Shown one piece after another: positions 34,049 through 42,525 of a stretch of 64,000 nucleotides of DNA. Every line of letters begins with the position of its first letter. The stretch's first letter is position 1. Source of the DNA: CAZIPN01 sp964541225 (lineage in GTDB: Bacteria; Actinomycetota; Coriobacteriia; Anaerosomatales; JAAXUF01). The translations under genes and the position numbers were made by a program. The stretch covers positions 1-64,000 of the forward strand of contig CAZIPN010000007.1 in assembly GCA_964541225.1 (NCBI GenBank), written 5' to 3'. The notes beneath the pieces are model-generated. The model worked only from the letters and a program-made list of their open reading frames with translations, was not told where the DNA came from and made no database searches.

Positions 34049-34930
34049 CTAGCGTCCTTTGGCGGTGCGCCACAAGTTCGCGAATTCGGCCCATCCATCG
34101 CCGCGTTCTCCCGCAGTCGAGTACACGTTCGGCCGTTCGCGCGCAGTGCTCAGTACCCTCGGGTCGGCAAGCGCGTTGGCGACAACCGCGCCCAGCGCGC
34201 ACTCGTCGGCCATCCGCACGTCGGTTACGGCATCGCCTATTGAGGCCGCCTGGTGGCGTGCAAGCCCTCGCAGCTCGAGATCGCGAACGATCGCGCCTGA
34301 CTTGGTGACTCCGGGGGCCATCAGGTGGTATGCGCGGATCTCGGCGACGCCGACAAGGCCGGTGGACACCGGTTTGACGATGCCGTTGTCGACGATGTCG
34401 ATGGGCACATCGAGCTCGCCGAGCACCGAACGCGCTTCTTCCATGTCGAGCGACCCGCGTAGCAGTACCGTGGCTTCCCGGTTCATGTGGTAGGGGGCGT
34501 GTGGCTCGAGCCGCCCAGGAAAAGCGCGCATGAGAATGTCGACCGCACCCGTGCGCTCGATGCGCTGATACGGGGTCTCTCCCTTGCCCAGGACGCCGGC
34601 CGGCCAGTCGCCCGTGTTGAAGATGGGGTCGGCTCCTCGATCCGGTACGATCACGCCGCCGAGTTCCGCGATAAATGCGCGCCACCCGAGCAGTCGCGTG
34701 ATCTCGGTGCACTGCACGCGATTGCGCCCAGTGGCAACCACGACCGGCAGGTTGGCCTGGTTGATTCGTACGACGGCGTCGGCGACGGTCGTCGATGGAC
34801 GACTCTGGCCATCGATGAGCAATGATCCGCCGAAGCCCAGAAGCGTTCCGTCGAGGTCGGAATAGGTGACCTCGACGTGGGAGAGCGCATCAAGTGCTTC
34901 CGGGTTCTCGGCAAGCAGTGGAATCGTCAT
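34049..34930 (-). CDS. HAD superfamily hydrolase, Cof/SPP-like (class IIB)
   Basis: 293 residues from ATG 34930. HAD motif I is SDLDGTLLG (about residues 22-30, nucleophile Asp in DLDGT); motif II is VVVATGR (about 61-67); motif IV is SIGDAVTDVRMADECALGAVVANALAD near 236-262 (GDxxxDxxM). A cap insertion lies between motifs II and III. Members dephosphorylate sugar phosphates, mannosyl-3-phosphoglycerate or PLP-like compounds; the substrate here is unknown. It is divergent from the GNAT gene at 35106. Confidence 0.85.
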   Translation of the reverse strand: MTIPLLAENPEALDALSHVEVTYSDLDGTLLGFGGSLLIDGQSRPSTTVADAVVRINQANLPVVVATGRNRVQCTEITRLLGWRAFIAELGGVIVPDRGADPIFNTGDWPAGVLGKGETPYQRIERTGAVDILMRAFPGRLEPHAPYHMNREATVLLRGSLDMEEARSVLGELDVPIDIVDNGIVKPVSTGLVGVAEIRAYHLMAPGVTKSGAIVRDLELRGLARHQAASIGDAVTDVRMADECALGAVVANALADPRVLSTARERPNVYSTAGERGDGWAEFANLWRTAKGR

Positions 34931-35105
34931 GTGTCGATGATAGCGCGAGAGGCCGATCGTGGTGTGGGCGCTTGGTGAGCCTGCCGAGAAAACAGTACCG
35001 CTCACCAAGCGCGTCTGCTGCTATCCTCTGCTCGCGGAATATAGCGTATGGAGCTGGTCGCGGTGTCCTGGGATTTCCGCCGCGTCAAACAAGGAGCAGA
35101 TACTG

Positions 35106-35708
35106 ATGCCGGACGACTTCGAACTTCCCTTTCCCCAGTACCGCTGTTCGGTATGCGGCAAAGACCTGCCGCTGGGCGAGGCGCGGGTGACTGTCACCGG
35201 CCCCGATCACATGAGCACGGATCGTCCGGAGGCCGAGGTTCGGCTTGCAACCGATGCCGACGACAGCGCCATCGAGCTTCTGTGCGAGCGTGCGTTGGGT
35301 GAGACTGATGTCGACGTCTTCGACTCAACGTTCGACGTGCTAGCGGGAGTGAACTTGGTGGCCCTGGTCGGCGGGGAAGTGATCGGGCTGCTGTCGCTGG
35401 CGGTTGTGGGCGGCGAGGCGACGATCATCATGCTTTCGGTGTATCCGGAGTATCAGGGCAGAGGAGTAGCCACGACACTCCTCGCGGCGGTTGACGCGCT
35501 TGCGGTCAAGCGAGGGCTGCAGTTCGTCCGTGCAGCCGTGACCAACGACGATATTCCGCAGCTGTACTTCTACCAACGGCACGGGTTCGCACTCTACGAA
35601 GCGCGTATTGGCGATGTCGCCGATCGCTTCGGCTCCGCATCTTCCGGGTTCTCGGCGATCCCGGTTCGCGATGAGCTCCGGCTGCGTCGGGCGGTGTGCT
35701 CGCAGTAG
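35106..35708 (+). CDS. GNAT family N-acetyltransferase with N-terminal CxxC segment
   Basis: 200 residues from ATG 35106 (AAGGAGCAG upstream); a longer frame from 34959 has no ribosome-binding site. An N-terminal YRCSVCGKDLPLGEAR segment has only one CxxC pair, so a complete zinc knuckle is not visible. The GNAT core is IIMLSVYPEYQGRGVATTLLAAVDALAVKRGLQFVRAAVTNDD (about residues 111-153; QGRGVA is the acetyl-CoA loop), followed by YFYQRHGFALYEARIG. Substrate unknown. Convergent with RmuC. Confidence 0.85.
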   Translation: MPDDFELPFPQYRCSVCGKDLPLGEARVTVTGPDHMSTDRPEAEVRLATDADDSAIELLCERALGETDVDVFDSTFDVLAGVNLVALVGGEVIGLLSLAVVGGEATIIMLSVYPEYQGRGVATTLLAAVDALAVKRGLQFVRAAVTNDDIPQLYFYQRHGFALYEARIGDVADRFGSASSGFSAIPVRDELRLRRAVCSQ

Positions 35709-35723
35709 CGCGGGCGACTCTTC

Positions 35724-37109
35724 CTAGCTTTCGACGTCACTTGCAACGGGAAACACGTCGTCGAGGATTGACGCGGTCTCTTCCGCGATCGACGCCGGGT
35801 CGCCATCTGCCGAGAATGCGTCATCGCCGTCGTCTGCGGCGTCGGAGGGGAGTTCGAGCACCTCGTTCGCCTCTCCTGCAGGAAGGCTCTCGACGCTGCG
35901 TAGTCTGCGCTCCATCGCGCGCGTGCGAACTCCAGTCTCGTCGATAGTGCGCGAGGCCGTGTTCAGCTGCCTCTTGACCTTCTCGAGCACGCCTCCGAAC
36001 TTGCCGAACTCCGTCTTCACAGCTGCAAGCACCTTCCAGACCTCGGCGGACTGCTGCTCGATCGCCAGCGTCTGGAAGCCCATTCGCAGGCTGTTGAGGA
36101 ACGCGGCAAGCGTCGTGGGGCCGGTGACATTGACGTGGTATCGGGTCTGCAGCTCATCGAAGAGCGATGGGTGGCGCAACACTTCGGCGTAGAGGCCCTC
36201 GGTAGGCAGGAACATGATCGCGAAGTCAGTTGTGCGCGGTGGGCAGAGGTACTTCGAGCTGATGATCTCAGCTTGGACTCGGATGGAGCGGGCCAGCGCA
36301 TCCGAAGCTTTCTGCACGGCGTCCGCGTCGCCGTGATCGGCGGCGTCTTGCAGCCGCATGTAATCCTCCTGCGGGAACTTCGAGTCGATCGGCAGCCAAA
36401 CGCAGCTGTCGGGGTCATCCTTCTGGCCAGGCAGACGCACCGCAAACTCGACGACTTCGCGTGAGTCTTCTTTGGTTTGGACGTTTCGATCGAACTGCCC
36501 GGGAGCGAGAATCTGCTCGAGAAGCGCCCCCAGCTGCACTTCCGCCCAGGTGCCGCGAGCCTTCACGTTTGTCAGGACTCGCTTCAAGTCGCCGACGCCA
36601 GTGGCCAGAGTGCGCATTTCGCCGAGTCCGTGCTGTACGGCCTCAAGCCGCTCGCTCACCAGCTTGAAGGACTCGCCCAGCCGCTTCTCCAGAGTGTCGT
36701 GCAGCTTCTCGTCGACGGTCTTTCGCATCTCGTCGAGCTTCTTCTCGTTGCCGTCCTGCAGTTCTTTGACGCGCGCGTCAACGGTCGTCCTGATCTTCTC
36801 AAGTGACTGCGAGTTGGACTCACTCAGCTCCTTGAGCTGCTTCGTCATGCCGTCGAGCTGTCCGCGCTGCACGTCGCTCAGAGCGCTCAGGTTCGCCGAG
36901 AGGGTCTCGTTTCCCGATCGCAGCGCCTGCGACAGCTCCTCACGCGATTCCCTCGCTGCCCTCGCCGCCTCTTCGCGTCCTGTGCGCAGTTCGTCGCGCA
37001 GCGCTACGTCGCCTCGGCTGCCAGCGGTCGATCTCGCGATGAGCGTGATCACCAGCCCCGCGTTGGCAACGCCGAGCACTACCAGCACCCACAAGATGAC
37101 GCCATCCAT
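35724..37109 (-). CDS. rmuC: DNA recombination protein RmuC
   Basis: 461 residues. An N-terminal membrane helix (VILWVLVVLGVANAGLVITLIAR) is followed by a long coiled coil (about residues 30-150) and the RmuC core (about 150-400): RGTWAEVQLGALLEQILAPGQFDRNVQT, VEFAVRLPGQKDD, WLPIDSKFPQEDY, SDALARSIRVQAEIISSKY, FAIMFLPTEGLYAEVL and VTGPTTLAAFLNSLRMGFQTLAIEQ. A Glu/Asp-rich tail ends the protein. RmuC limits some inversions and recombination events in E. coli; its activity is assumed nuclease-like. Divergent from the phosphoribosyltransferase at 37299. Confidence 0.92.
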   Translation of the reverse strand: MDGVILWVLVVLGVANAGLVITLIARSTAGSRGDVALRDELRTGREEAARAARESREELSQALRSGNETLSANLSALSDVQRGQLDGMTKQLKELSESNSQSLEKIRTTVDARVKELQDGNEKKLDEMRKTVDEKLHDTLEKRLGESFKLVSERLEAVQHGLGEMRTLATGVGDLKRVLTNVKARGTWAEVQLGALLEQILAPGQFDRNVQTKEDSREVVEFAVRLPGQKDDPDSCVWLPIDSKFPQEDYMRLQDAADHGDADAVQKASDALARSIRVQAEIISSKYLCPPRTTDFAIMFLPTEGLYAEVLRHPSLFDELQTRYHVNVTGPTTLAAFLNSLRMGFQTLAIEQQSAEVWKVLAAVKTEFGKFGGVLEKVKRQLNTASRTIDETGVRTRAMERRLRSVESLPAGEANEVLELPSDAADDGDDAFSADGDPASIAEETASILDDVFPVASDVES

Positions 37110-37298
37110 TAGTCGCTCCAGTCAAAGCACGCGCGAACGCCACGGCGGCACCCGCGCTTGCGGGACAGGTCGAGTGTACGGCAACTTCGCGTGCAGTCCC
37201 CAACTTGCACACCCACGCTATCGCATGGGTCTGACATCGTCCCGGCCGCGCATGAAGCGGGTAGGGAATCGTGTAGACACCGTTCGCAGGAGGCACCG

Positions 37299-37940
37299 AT
37301 GTTCGCCGATCGATCCGACGCCGGCCGTCAGCTTGCCAGCAAGCTCAGCGCCTATGCCGACCAGCCCAACACCGTCGTTCTCGGCATCCCGCGCGGCGGC
37401 GTGGTGGTGGCTGCCGAGGTTGCGCGCGCGCTGCGGCTGCCGCTCGACATCGTGCTTGCCGCCAAAGTCGGCGCGCCAGGCAATCCCGAGTTCGCGGCTG
37501 GCGCGCTCACTGCCGACGGCGAACTGCTGCCCAACCCCGCCGCCGGATTCAGCGCCGCGGATCTCGATGAAATCGCCGACGGCGCTCGTGCGAAGATTGC
37601 TCGGCAGATCGAGTCGCTCAGAGGCGATCGTGAACCCGTTGCGCTTGCGGGTCGCACGGCCATCGTCGTCGATGACGGCCTCGCCACCGGCCTTACCGCT
37701 CGGGCGGCGATCCGGTTCTTGCGGCGCCAAGGTGCTGCTCGAGTCGTGCTTGCCGTGCCCGTTGCCGCGGCGGACGCGGCCAGAACGCTTGGGGCCGAAG
37801 CCGACGATCTCGTCACTGTCCAAACTCGCGACGATTTCTTCGCGGTCGGCCAGTTCTACGGCTTCTTTGACCAGACCGAGGACTCCGAAGTCCGGAGTCT
37901 GCTGACCGAGCTGTCAATCGCGCCGGATTCTGGGAAATGA
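37299..37940 (+). CDS. Phosphoribosyltransferase family protein
   Basis: 213 residues from ATG 37299 (GCAGGAGG upstream). Type I PRTase core: NTVVLGIPRGGVVVAAEVARAL (about residues 24-45) and the PRPP loop TAIVVDDGLATGLTARAAI (about 124-142, VVDDGxATG). Small free-standing PRTases of this branch are often next to or fused with dienelactone hydrolase or erythromycin-esterase-like proteins; no such partner is nearby. Substrate unknown. Confidence 0.85.
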   Translation: MFADRSDAGRQLASKLSAYADQPNTVVLGIPRGGVVVAAEVARALRLPLDIVLAAKVGAPGNPEFAAGALTADGELLPNPAAGFSAADLDEIADGARAKIARQIESLRGDREPVALAGRTAIVVDDGLATGLTARAAIRFLRRQGAARVVLAVPVAAADAARTLGAEADDLVTVQTRDDFFAVGQFYGFFDQTEDSEVRSLLTELSIAPDSGK

Positions 37941-37955
37941 CGCAAGGCCCGTCCG

Positions 37956-38804
37956 CTACCAGGCCGCGGAGCCGCGCCGCAGCACCGTCTTGACCTTCCA
38001 GCCGTGGCGTGCGGCCACGTCTTCGACGATTCGCCGAGTTGCTGCGTAGTCCCAGCTGTAGTCGACTTCCACGCCGCCGGGGCCGATCACGGTCTCGCTC
38101 TTGGTGCCCCACCGCTTGGCGCCGGAGGTGGTGGTCACTTCCGAGTCGAATCCGCCAAAGCTCACGCCGCCGCCGGACTCCTTGAGCATCTCCCAGTAGT
38201 AGATGGTGTGCTCAGGTTCGACCGCTTTCATGATCGCCGAGAACTCGACCTTCTTCTTGCCGACGCCCCAGTTTGCGTTCGCGATCTCGTTGTTGATGAC
38301 GATGTCGGTGTCCGTGCCGTACTGCGAGGTGTAGTTCGGGTACTGGCCCAGCGTCGCGAGCATGTCGGCGAGCATCGCCAAGCGCTCGCTGGGTGCGGCA
38401 GGAGCCGGGGCGGGAGTTGGGGCCGGTTCTGGGGCGGGAGCGGGGGCCGGCTCTGGGGCCGGCTCTGGGGTCGGTTCTGGGGCGGGAGCGGGGGCTGGCG
38501 GGGGCACTGGCGCGGGCACTGGTGCGGGCACTGGCGCGGGTTGGGGCGTCGGAGCGGGCTGAGGTGCCGCAGGTTGCGGGGCGGGTTGGGGAGCCGCCAT
38601 AGGCTGCGGCATCGCTGCTGGTTGCGGCGTCGGCGCTGCTGTCGGACCTGGCGCAGCCTGCAGCCAATACGGCGTCACTGCTGTTCCCGCCTGCGGGTCG
38701 TACCAGTTGCTGATCTCGGTCCACGGATGTCCGTTGACGCAGCCCCACTGTTCGTTCAGCCAGACGTACTGTCCGCATACTCGGCAGAAACCAGCCAGCG
38801 CCAT
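37956..38804 (-). CDS. Zinc-ribbon protein with long Pro/Ala-rich linker and unknown C-terminal domain
   Basis: 282 residues from ATG 38804 (GAGAGGAGCG upstream). Residues 1-30 contain a single zinc ribbon (CRVCGQYVW...WGCVNGHPW). Residues ~45-155 are a low-complexity Pro/Ala/Gln then Pro/Ala/Glu linker. The C-terminal ~130 residues form an alpha/beta domain (SERLAMLADMLATLGQYPNYTSQYGTDTDIVINNEIANANW...; IYYWEMLKESGG; YAATRRIVEDVAARHGWKVKTVL) that I do not recognise. No membrane segment is seen. Divergent from the protein at 38941. Confidence 0.75.
   Translation of the reverse strand: MALAGFCRVCGQYVWLNEQWGCVNGHPWTEISNWYDPQAGTAVTPYWLQAAPGPTAAPTPQPAAMPQPMAAPQPAPQPAAPQPAPTPQPAPVPAPVPAPVPPPAPAPAPEPTPEPAPEPAPAPAPEPAPTPAPAPAAPSERLAMLADMLATLGQYPNYTSQYGTDTDIVINNEIANANWGVGKKKVEFSAIMKAVEPEHTIYYWEMLKESGGGVSFGGFDSEVTTTSGAKRWGTKSETVIGPGGVEVDYSWDYAATRRIVEDVAARHGWKVKTVLRRGSAAW
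38395..38560. repeat. Low-complexity Pro-Ala/Pro-Glu codon repeat
   Basis: Short repeated units (GGGGCGGGAGCGGGGGC, GGCTCTGGGGCC, GGCGCGGGCACTGG) encode the Pro/Ala/Glu linker of the minus-strand protein. The region is prone to length variation. Confidence 0.8.
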
Positions 38805-38940
38805 GAGACGCTCCTCTCGCAGTTGACCGTCCCGCGAGGCGGTTCGGTAGGGTACGCTCTTGCAGATGGTAGCACCGGGTTGGTTCCGACGGACCACCAG
38901 CCAGCGCTCTTCGCGCGGGCACGTAGGGGAAGGGACTCGC

Positions 38941-39993
38941 ATGACCGATCAAAACGGCCAGCAGCCGCCAGCTCCGTATCCACCTTCACAGCCCAGCCAA
39001 ACGAGCTCGCCACCACCACCACCTCCGCCACCTGGGATGTTTCCGCAGCCGGGGGCTCCCGGTCCGGGGGCTCCCGCTCCAGGAATGCCGCCGGTTATCG
39101 CACGCAAGAAACGCAATCCACTGCTCTACATACTCGGCGTCGTTGCGCTCGTGATCATCCTCTTGGTCGGCTCGTGCGTGGCCATTGTCGGCGTCTTCTC
39201 GGGCGCTCGGGCCGACTTGAAGCACATCGAGCTTGCCGAGACGCACTTTCAAGCGGCCAAGAACGACGTCGAGAAAGCGTCTGCCAGTCTCGACAAGGTG
39301 TCGGGCGACAACCCCGCGTCAGTGTCGACAGGCGTTGCTGCGGCTACCAAGAACTTGCGCGATGGCCGTGACGAGATCGCGAAGGCGACGGCCGCAGTCG
39401 AGCAGATGAAGGAGTCGCAGGGCCGCACCGACTACCTGAACAGCTTGAAAGCGGCGACGGTGACGCTCGACGCGTTGCAGGATCTGGTCGACTACGTCGA
39501 TACCGCAAGCAGCATGGCCTCGAAAGCAACAGAGGCCGGGAACCTCACGAGCTCGGCGAACAAGGCGCTCAACGACGCGGTCGACTCGGGCAACGCTGGG
39601 AAGTACACCGCCATGCGGAAGCAGGCCGTGTCGGCCGGGACGGACTACACGAAGGCGGCCCTTCTCTTCAGGCAAGCCGTCGCGCTGGATCCGAGCGCGG
39701 GTTTGGACAAGGCCGCAGTCTACTGCGAGAAGCGCAAGCAGCAGGCCGACATCGTCGTGCGCATGGCCGAGGAGGGCAAAGCGGGACGCACCTCGGCGTA
39801 CAACGCCGACATCAAGAAGCAAGCTGCGCTGTCCAAGCAGGCGCAGGCAGTCGGTATGCCGGCGATCGTGTCCGACCCGAACTGGGCGGAGAACCGTCTC
39901 GCCGATCTGAAGAAGAAGATCGAAGAGGCCAGCAAGCAGGCTGACGAGCTGCGGGCCAAGGCGCTCAAAGAGGTAGGCTTCTCGAAGAACTAG
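38941..39993 (+). CDS. Single-pass membrane protein with Pro-rich N-terminus and long helical exterior
   Basis: 350 residues from ATG 38941. Residues 1-52 are Pro/Gln/Gly-rich. A basic RKKR segment and a transmembrane helix follow (about residues 60-85, LLYILGVVALVIILLVGSCVAIVGVF). The remaining ~260 residues are Ala/Lys-rich alpha-helical and probably coiled-coil (AAKNDVEKASASLDKVSG, IAKATAAVEQMKESQG, ADLKKKIEEASKQADELRAKAL). No catalytic motif. It belongs architecturally with the zinc-ribbon and GYF proteins nearby. A bidirectional terminator lies after it. Confidence 0.78.
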   Translation: MTDQNGQQPPAPYPPSQPSQTSSPPPPPPPPGMFPQPGAPGPGAPAPGMPPVIARKKRNPLLYILGVVALVIILLVGSCVAIVGVFSGARADLKHIELAETHFQAAKNDVEKASASLDKVSGDNPASVSTGVAAATKNLRDGRDEIAKATAAVEQMKESQGRTDYLNSLKAATVTLDALQDLVDYVDTASSMASKATEAGNLTSSANKALNDAVDSGNAGKYTAMRKQAVSAGTDYTKAALLFRQAVALDPSAGLDKAAVYCEKRKQQADIVVRMAEEGKAGRTSAYNADIKKQAALSKQAQAVGMPAIVSDPNWAENRLADLKKKIEEASKQADELRAKALKEVGFSKN

Positions 39994-40036
39994 GGCGACG
40001 GGCGCGAGAAGCGCTGCAACCCTCAGTACAAACGCA

Positions 40037-40067
40037 GGCCCGGGTACTCGCCGAGAGACCCGGGCCT
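40037..40067. terminator. Bidirectional terminator between convergent genes
   Basis: AGGCCCGGGT (40037-40046) / ACCCGGGCCT (40058-40067), perfect 10-bp stem. Plus strand follows with GTGTGTTG; minus strand follows with GCGTTTGT. It separates the 38941 gene from the convergent fic gene. Confidence 0.7.
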
Positions 40068-40090
40068 GTGTGTTGCGGGATAGGAAGCCC

Positions 40091-41284
40091 CTAGCCGACG
40101 TTCGCTTGCTCCGCCCCTGCTGCCTTGTGGGCCAATGCGGCGACCACTGAATTTCGGAGGTCCGCATCGATGGGGCCATCTCCTGACGTGTCCACTGCCA
40201 GCGAGAATATCGCCGCGACTCGGCGGACCAACTCGATAGTGCCAGCATACGACCGGCTCCGACCGCCGCCTTGCGCGGCCAACAGCCCCGAGGTCTGCAG
40301 CTGCTTCAAGTCGTGCGAGGCCGTGACCTGCGGCACCTCGGCGATTCCACGGTAGTAGCGATTGGTCACCTCTCTGCCGAAGAACGCGTCCCACAAGGCG
40401 TTGGCCGCACGGCTGTCCATGCCAAGCCCGTGGACGACGATGTCTTCCAGCGCTGCCCAGAGCAGTCGCTCGGTGGCCTCCTTGAGGGACAGTGCGTCCG
40501 CTTGCCGGCGCTGGGCGCCGACGTGGGCTGCGACAAACGGAGTCACATCGGCGTCTGGATCCCAGGACTTTCCCAGACAGTCGAATGCAGCGTAGTAGTC
40601 GGCGGGGTGAGTTCCCCACCACTCCTCAAGACTCGTGAACTGGGGGAGCCGGTAGCCGGACCTGTACATCACGAGGGACGAGGCGATCCGGGCGGTACGA
40701 CCGTTCCCGTCCCGAAACGGGTGGACCGCGGCGAGCCATACGTGCGTGAGCGCGGACCTCACCAACGGGGACACCGCCTCGCCGGGTCCGTTCAGCCAGT
40801 CCGCGATCTCGTCCATGAGCGCTGGCACGTCATCGTTGTCCGGTGGCAAGTAGACCTGTTCGCCCGTGCTCGAGTTGGTGAGCCAGACCTGACGGTCGCG
40901 GTAGAGCCCAGCTCTGGCGGCGTAAGAACGCGCCATCACGCTCGCGTGCATGGTTCGAAAGATCTCGGAGGACCAGACGAACGCCGAGTCGTCTGCCCGC
41001 GACAACACGAACTGCATAGCCTCGCGATATCCGCGCACCAGCGAAGCGTCCTCGTCGCTTACGGTGCGCGGCTGGTCGCCCGCCAAGATGCGGCGTACTT
41101 CGTCGACGGTGACGGGCACGCCTTCGAGCGCAACGGAGGCGCCGATCGCTTCGGCCTGCAGGTCACGGCGGACTCGGCCTGACCATGTCCGAGGGAGCGT
41201 CGAGACGACGTCAAGCCGTCGCGCGACCTCGGCGAACCGGGCGACGTCGGCTTGGATCTCAGATGTCAGGCTGTAGTTGAACAT
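40091..41284 (-). CDS. Fic family protein (putative AMPylator)
   Basis: 397 residues. The Fic active-site motif is complete: HPFRDGNGRTAR (about residues 188-199; catalytic His, anion-binding loop). An N-terminal inhibitory helix motif SVALEG (S/T-x-x-x-E-G/N, about 50-55) marks a class II Fic protein that self-inhibits. A Fic_N-type domain and a C-terminal winged-helix-like region (about 330-385, TASHDLKQLQTSGLLAAQGGGRSRSY) complete the usual 'Fic-HTH' arrangement. It probably transfers AMP from ATP to a target, possibly a topoisomerase subunit or its own protein. It sits next to tRNA-Arg and has a very AT-rich promoter, unlike its neighbours. Confidence 0.9.
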   Translation of the reverse strand: MFNYSLTSEIQADVARFAEVARRLDVVSTLPRTWSGRVRRDLQAEAIGASVALEGVPVTVDEVRRILAGDQPRTVSDEDASLVRGYREAMQFVLSRADDSAFVWSSEIFRTMHASVMARSYAARAGLYRDRQVWLTNSSTGEQVYLPPDNDDVPALMDEIADWLNGPGEAVSPLVRSALTHVWLAAVHPFRDGNGRTARIASSLVMYRSGYRLPQFTSLEEWWGTHPADYYAAFDCLGKSWDPDADVTPFVAAHVGAQRRQADALSLKEATERLLWAALEDIVVHGLGMDSRAANALWDAFFGREVTNRYYRGIAEVPQVTASHDLKQLQTSGLLAAQGGGRSRSYAGTIELVRRVAAIFSLAVDTSGDGPIDADLRNSVVAALAHKAAGAEQANVG

Positions 41285-41290
41285 GACACA

Positions 41291-41318
41291 ATTATATATA
41301 CGATTATAAGAATGTCAA
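41291..41318 (-). promoter_or_regulatory. Consensus sigma-70-type promoter of fic, leaderless
   Basis: On the minus strand TTGACA (41318-41313), 16-base spacer, TATAAT (41296-41291), then TGTGTC directly before the ATG at 41284. The start codon is seven bases from the -10 box and no Shine-Dalgarno is present, so the transcript should begin at or next to the ATG. TGACA/TGTCA at the ends of the AT-rich block could also be an operator half-site pair. Confidence 0.75.
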
Positions 41319-41405
41319 ACGAGGGGAATCGTGTGTGGAGTCGGACGGGGCGCAGATCATGTCAGCCGACAGATTGCCCACCTTGGCCATCTACCGGCGA
41401 GTATG

Positions 41406-41481
41406 TGGTGCCCCCGGGAGGATTCGAACCTCCGGCACCAGGTTTAGGAAACCTGTGCTCTATCCCCTGAGCTACGAGGGC
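41406..41481 (-). tRNA. tRNA-Arg (anticodon CCU)
   Basis: Minus-strand cloverleaf from GCCCTCG (acceptor 5' arm) to CGGGGGC, discriminator A and encoded CCA. D arm AGCTCAGGGGATAGAGC, anticodon stem-loop CAGGT-TTCCTAA-ACCTG with anticodon CCT, and T arm GGAGG-TTCGAAT-CCTCC. Anticodon CCU reads AGG Arg codons. It lies about 120 bases upstream of fic. Confidence 0.95.
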
Positions 41482-41619
41482 GCGGATTGAAATACTACCA
41501 CCGCCCGCCATCGCAGACGACGGGTGCCACGACGTCGCCCTCCCTCGGCATTCCTCCAAACTGGTACCCTCTTTCCGAAACCCAGAGATCGCTTGCTGAC
41601 GTCCCGGAGAGGGGTCGCC

Positions 41620-42474
41620 ATGCAGTGCCCGAGATGTGGCTCGGCAATCACAACGAACGACGCGTTCTGCCCGAAGTGCGGCGCCGATGTGCGTGAGGTG
41701 ACGCAGGCGCCACCTCCACCTCCGCCCCCAGGCGCGTTCGAACAGCAGGCGCCACAGCCCGCTCCCACTCCGGACGCGGCGAAGACGATGCCGCTGTCGC
41801 AGGAGCCGCCGCCTTTCCGAAGCGATCAGGTGCAGCCCACTCGGCCGTTCCCGGCCCAGGCGGGCGTCGAGCCGCCTCCACTACCTGGAGGCAAGAAGCC
41901 GGGTCTGTCGGGAGGCGCGATTGCCGCGATCATCATCGGCGTGGTCGTGGTGCTGGCGTTGATCGGCGTTGGCGGGTACCTGGCCTTCGCCAGCTTCTTC
42001 AAGTACACCTCCGATCCGGGCACGATCGTCTCGGCNNNNNNNNNNNNNNNNNNNNNNNNNNNNNNNNNNNNNNNNNNNNNNNNNNNNNNNNNNNNNNNNN
42101 NNNNNNNNNNNNNNNNNNNNNNNNNNNNNNNNNNNGACGGCCTGGTCACCGACTCCGAGGCTCGCGCCGTCGTCAAGCAGTTCATGGACTACCGGTTGGC
42201 TCACGACGTCGCGGCCTCCAAGACGCTGTGCACGAAGAACATGCTGACTGGAGAGAACGGCTCGTTCGTCAACGACAAGTACTGGGCGCCCGACAGCTAC
42301 GAGATCACGAAGACGACGCCCGATCAGATGTACATCCATGTCACGGTCATGGGCGATTGGCCGTCCGGTCGTGAGCCGACGATCCTCTCGGTCTTCCGAG
42401 ATCCCGACAGCGGCAAGGTGCTCATCGACGGCATGCTCGATCCGGAGAACAACCCCGACCTCGTCACGAAGTAG
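41620..42474 (+). CDS. Zinc-ribbon membrane protein (interrupted by an assembly gap)
   Basis: About 284 residues from ATG 41620 (GGAGAGGGG upstream), length approximate. N-terminal zinc ribbon CPRCGSAITTNDAFCPKCG with two CxxC pairs (residues 3-21), then a Pro-rich linker (about 28-90) and a transmembrane helix (about 97-120, AAIIIGVVVVLALIGVGGYLAFASFF). After the 100-N gap comes an extracellular domain (AVVKQFMDYRLAHDVAASKTLCTKNML...DQMYIHVTVMGDWP...SVFRDPDSGKVLIDGML), which looks NTF2/DUF4878-like. The same zinc-ribbon/linker/TM design occurs in several neighbours. Followed after 51 bases by the subtilisin gene. Confidence 0.75.
   Translation: MQCPRCGSAITTNDAFCPKCGADVREVTQAPPPPPPPGAFEQQAPQPAPTPDAAKTMPLSQEPPPFRSDQVQPTRPFPAQAGVEPPPLPGGKKPGLSGGAIAAIIIGVVVVLALIGVGGYLAFASFFKYTSDPGTIVSXXXXXXXXXXXXXXXXXXXXXXXXXXXXXXXXXXDGLVTDSEARAVVKQFMDYRLAHDVAASKTLCTKNMLTGENGSFVNDKYWAPDSYEITKTTPDQMYIHVTVMGDWPSGREPTILSVFRDPDSGKVLIDGMLDPENNPDLVTK
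42036..42135. other. Assembly gap (100 N) inside the zinc-ribbon protein gene
   Basis: Exactly 100 N; flanks do not overlap, so sequence is missing. The frame is open on both sides. Confidence 0.99.
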
Positions 42475-42525
42475 GCGTGCCGGAGCGGGCCGATTTCGGC
42501 CTCCGGCCAGCGGAAGGAACTTGCA

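Noticed and set aside
40091..41481. Genomic island inserted at the tRNA-Arg gene
   Set aside because: No integrase, no repeated tRNA end found, and only one atypical gene (fic); not enough to call an island.
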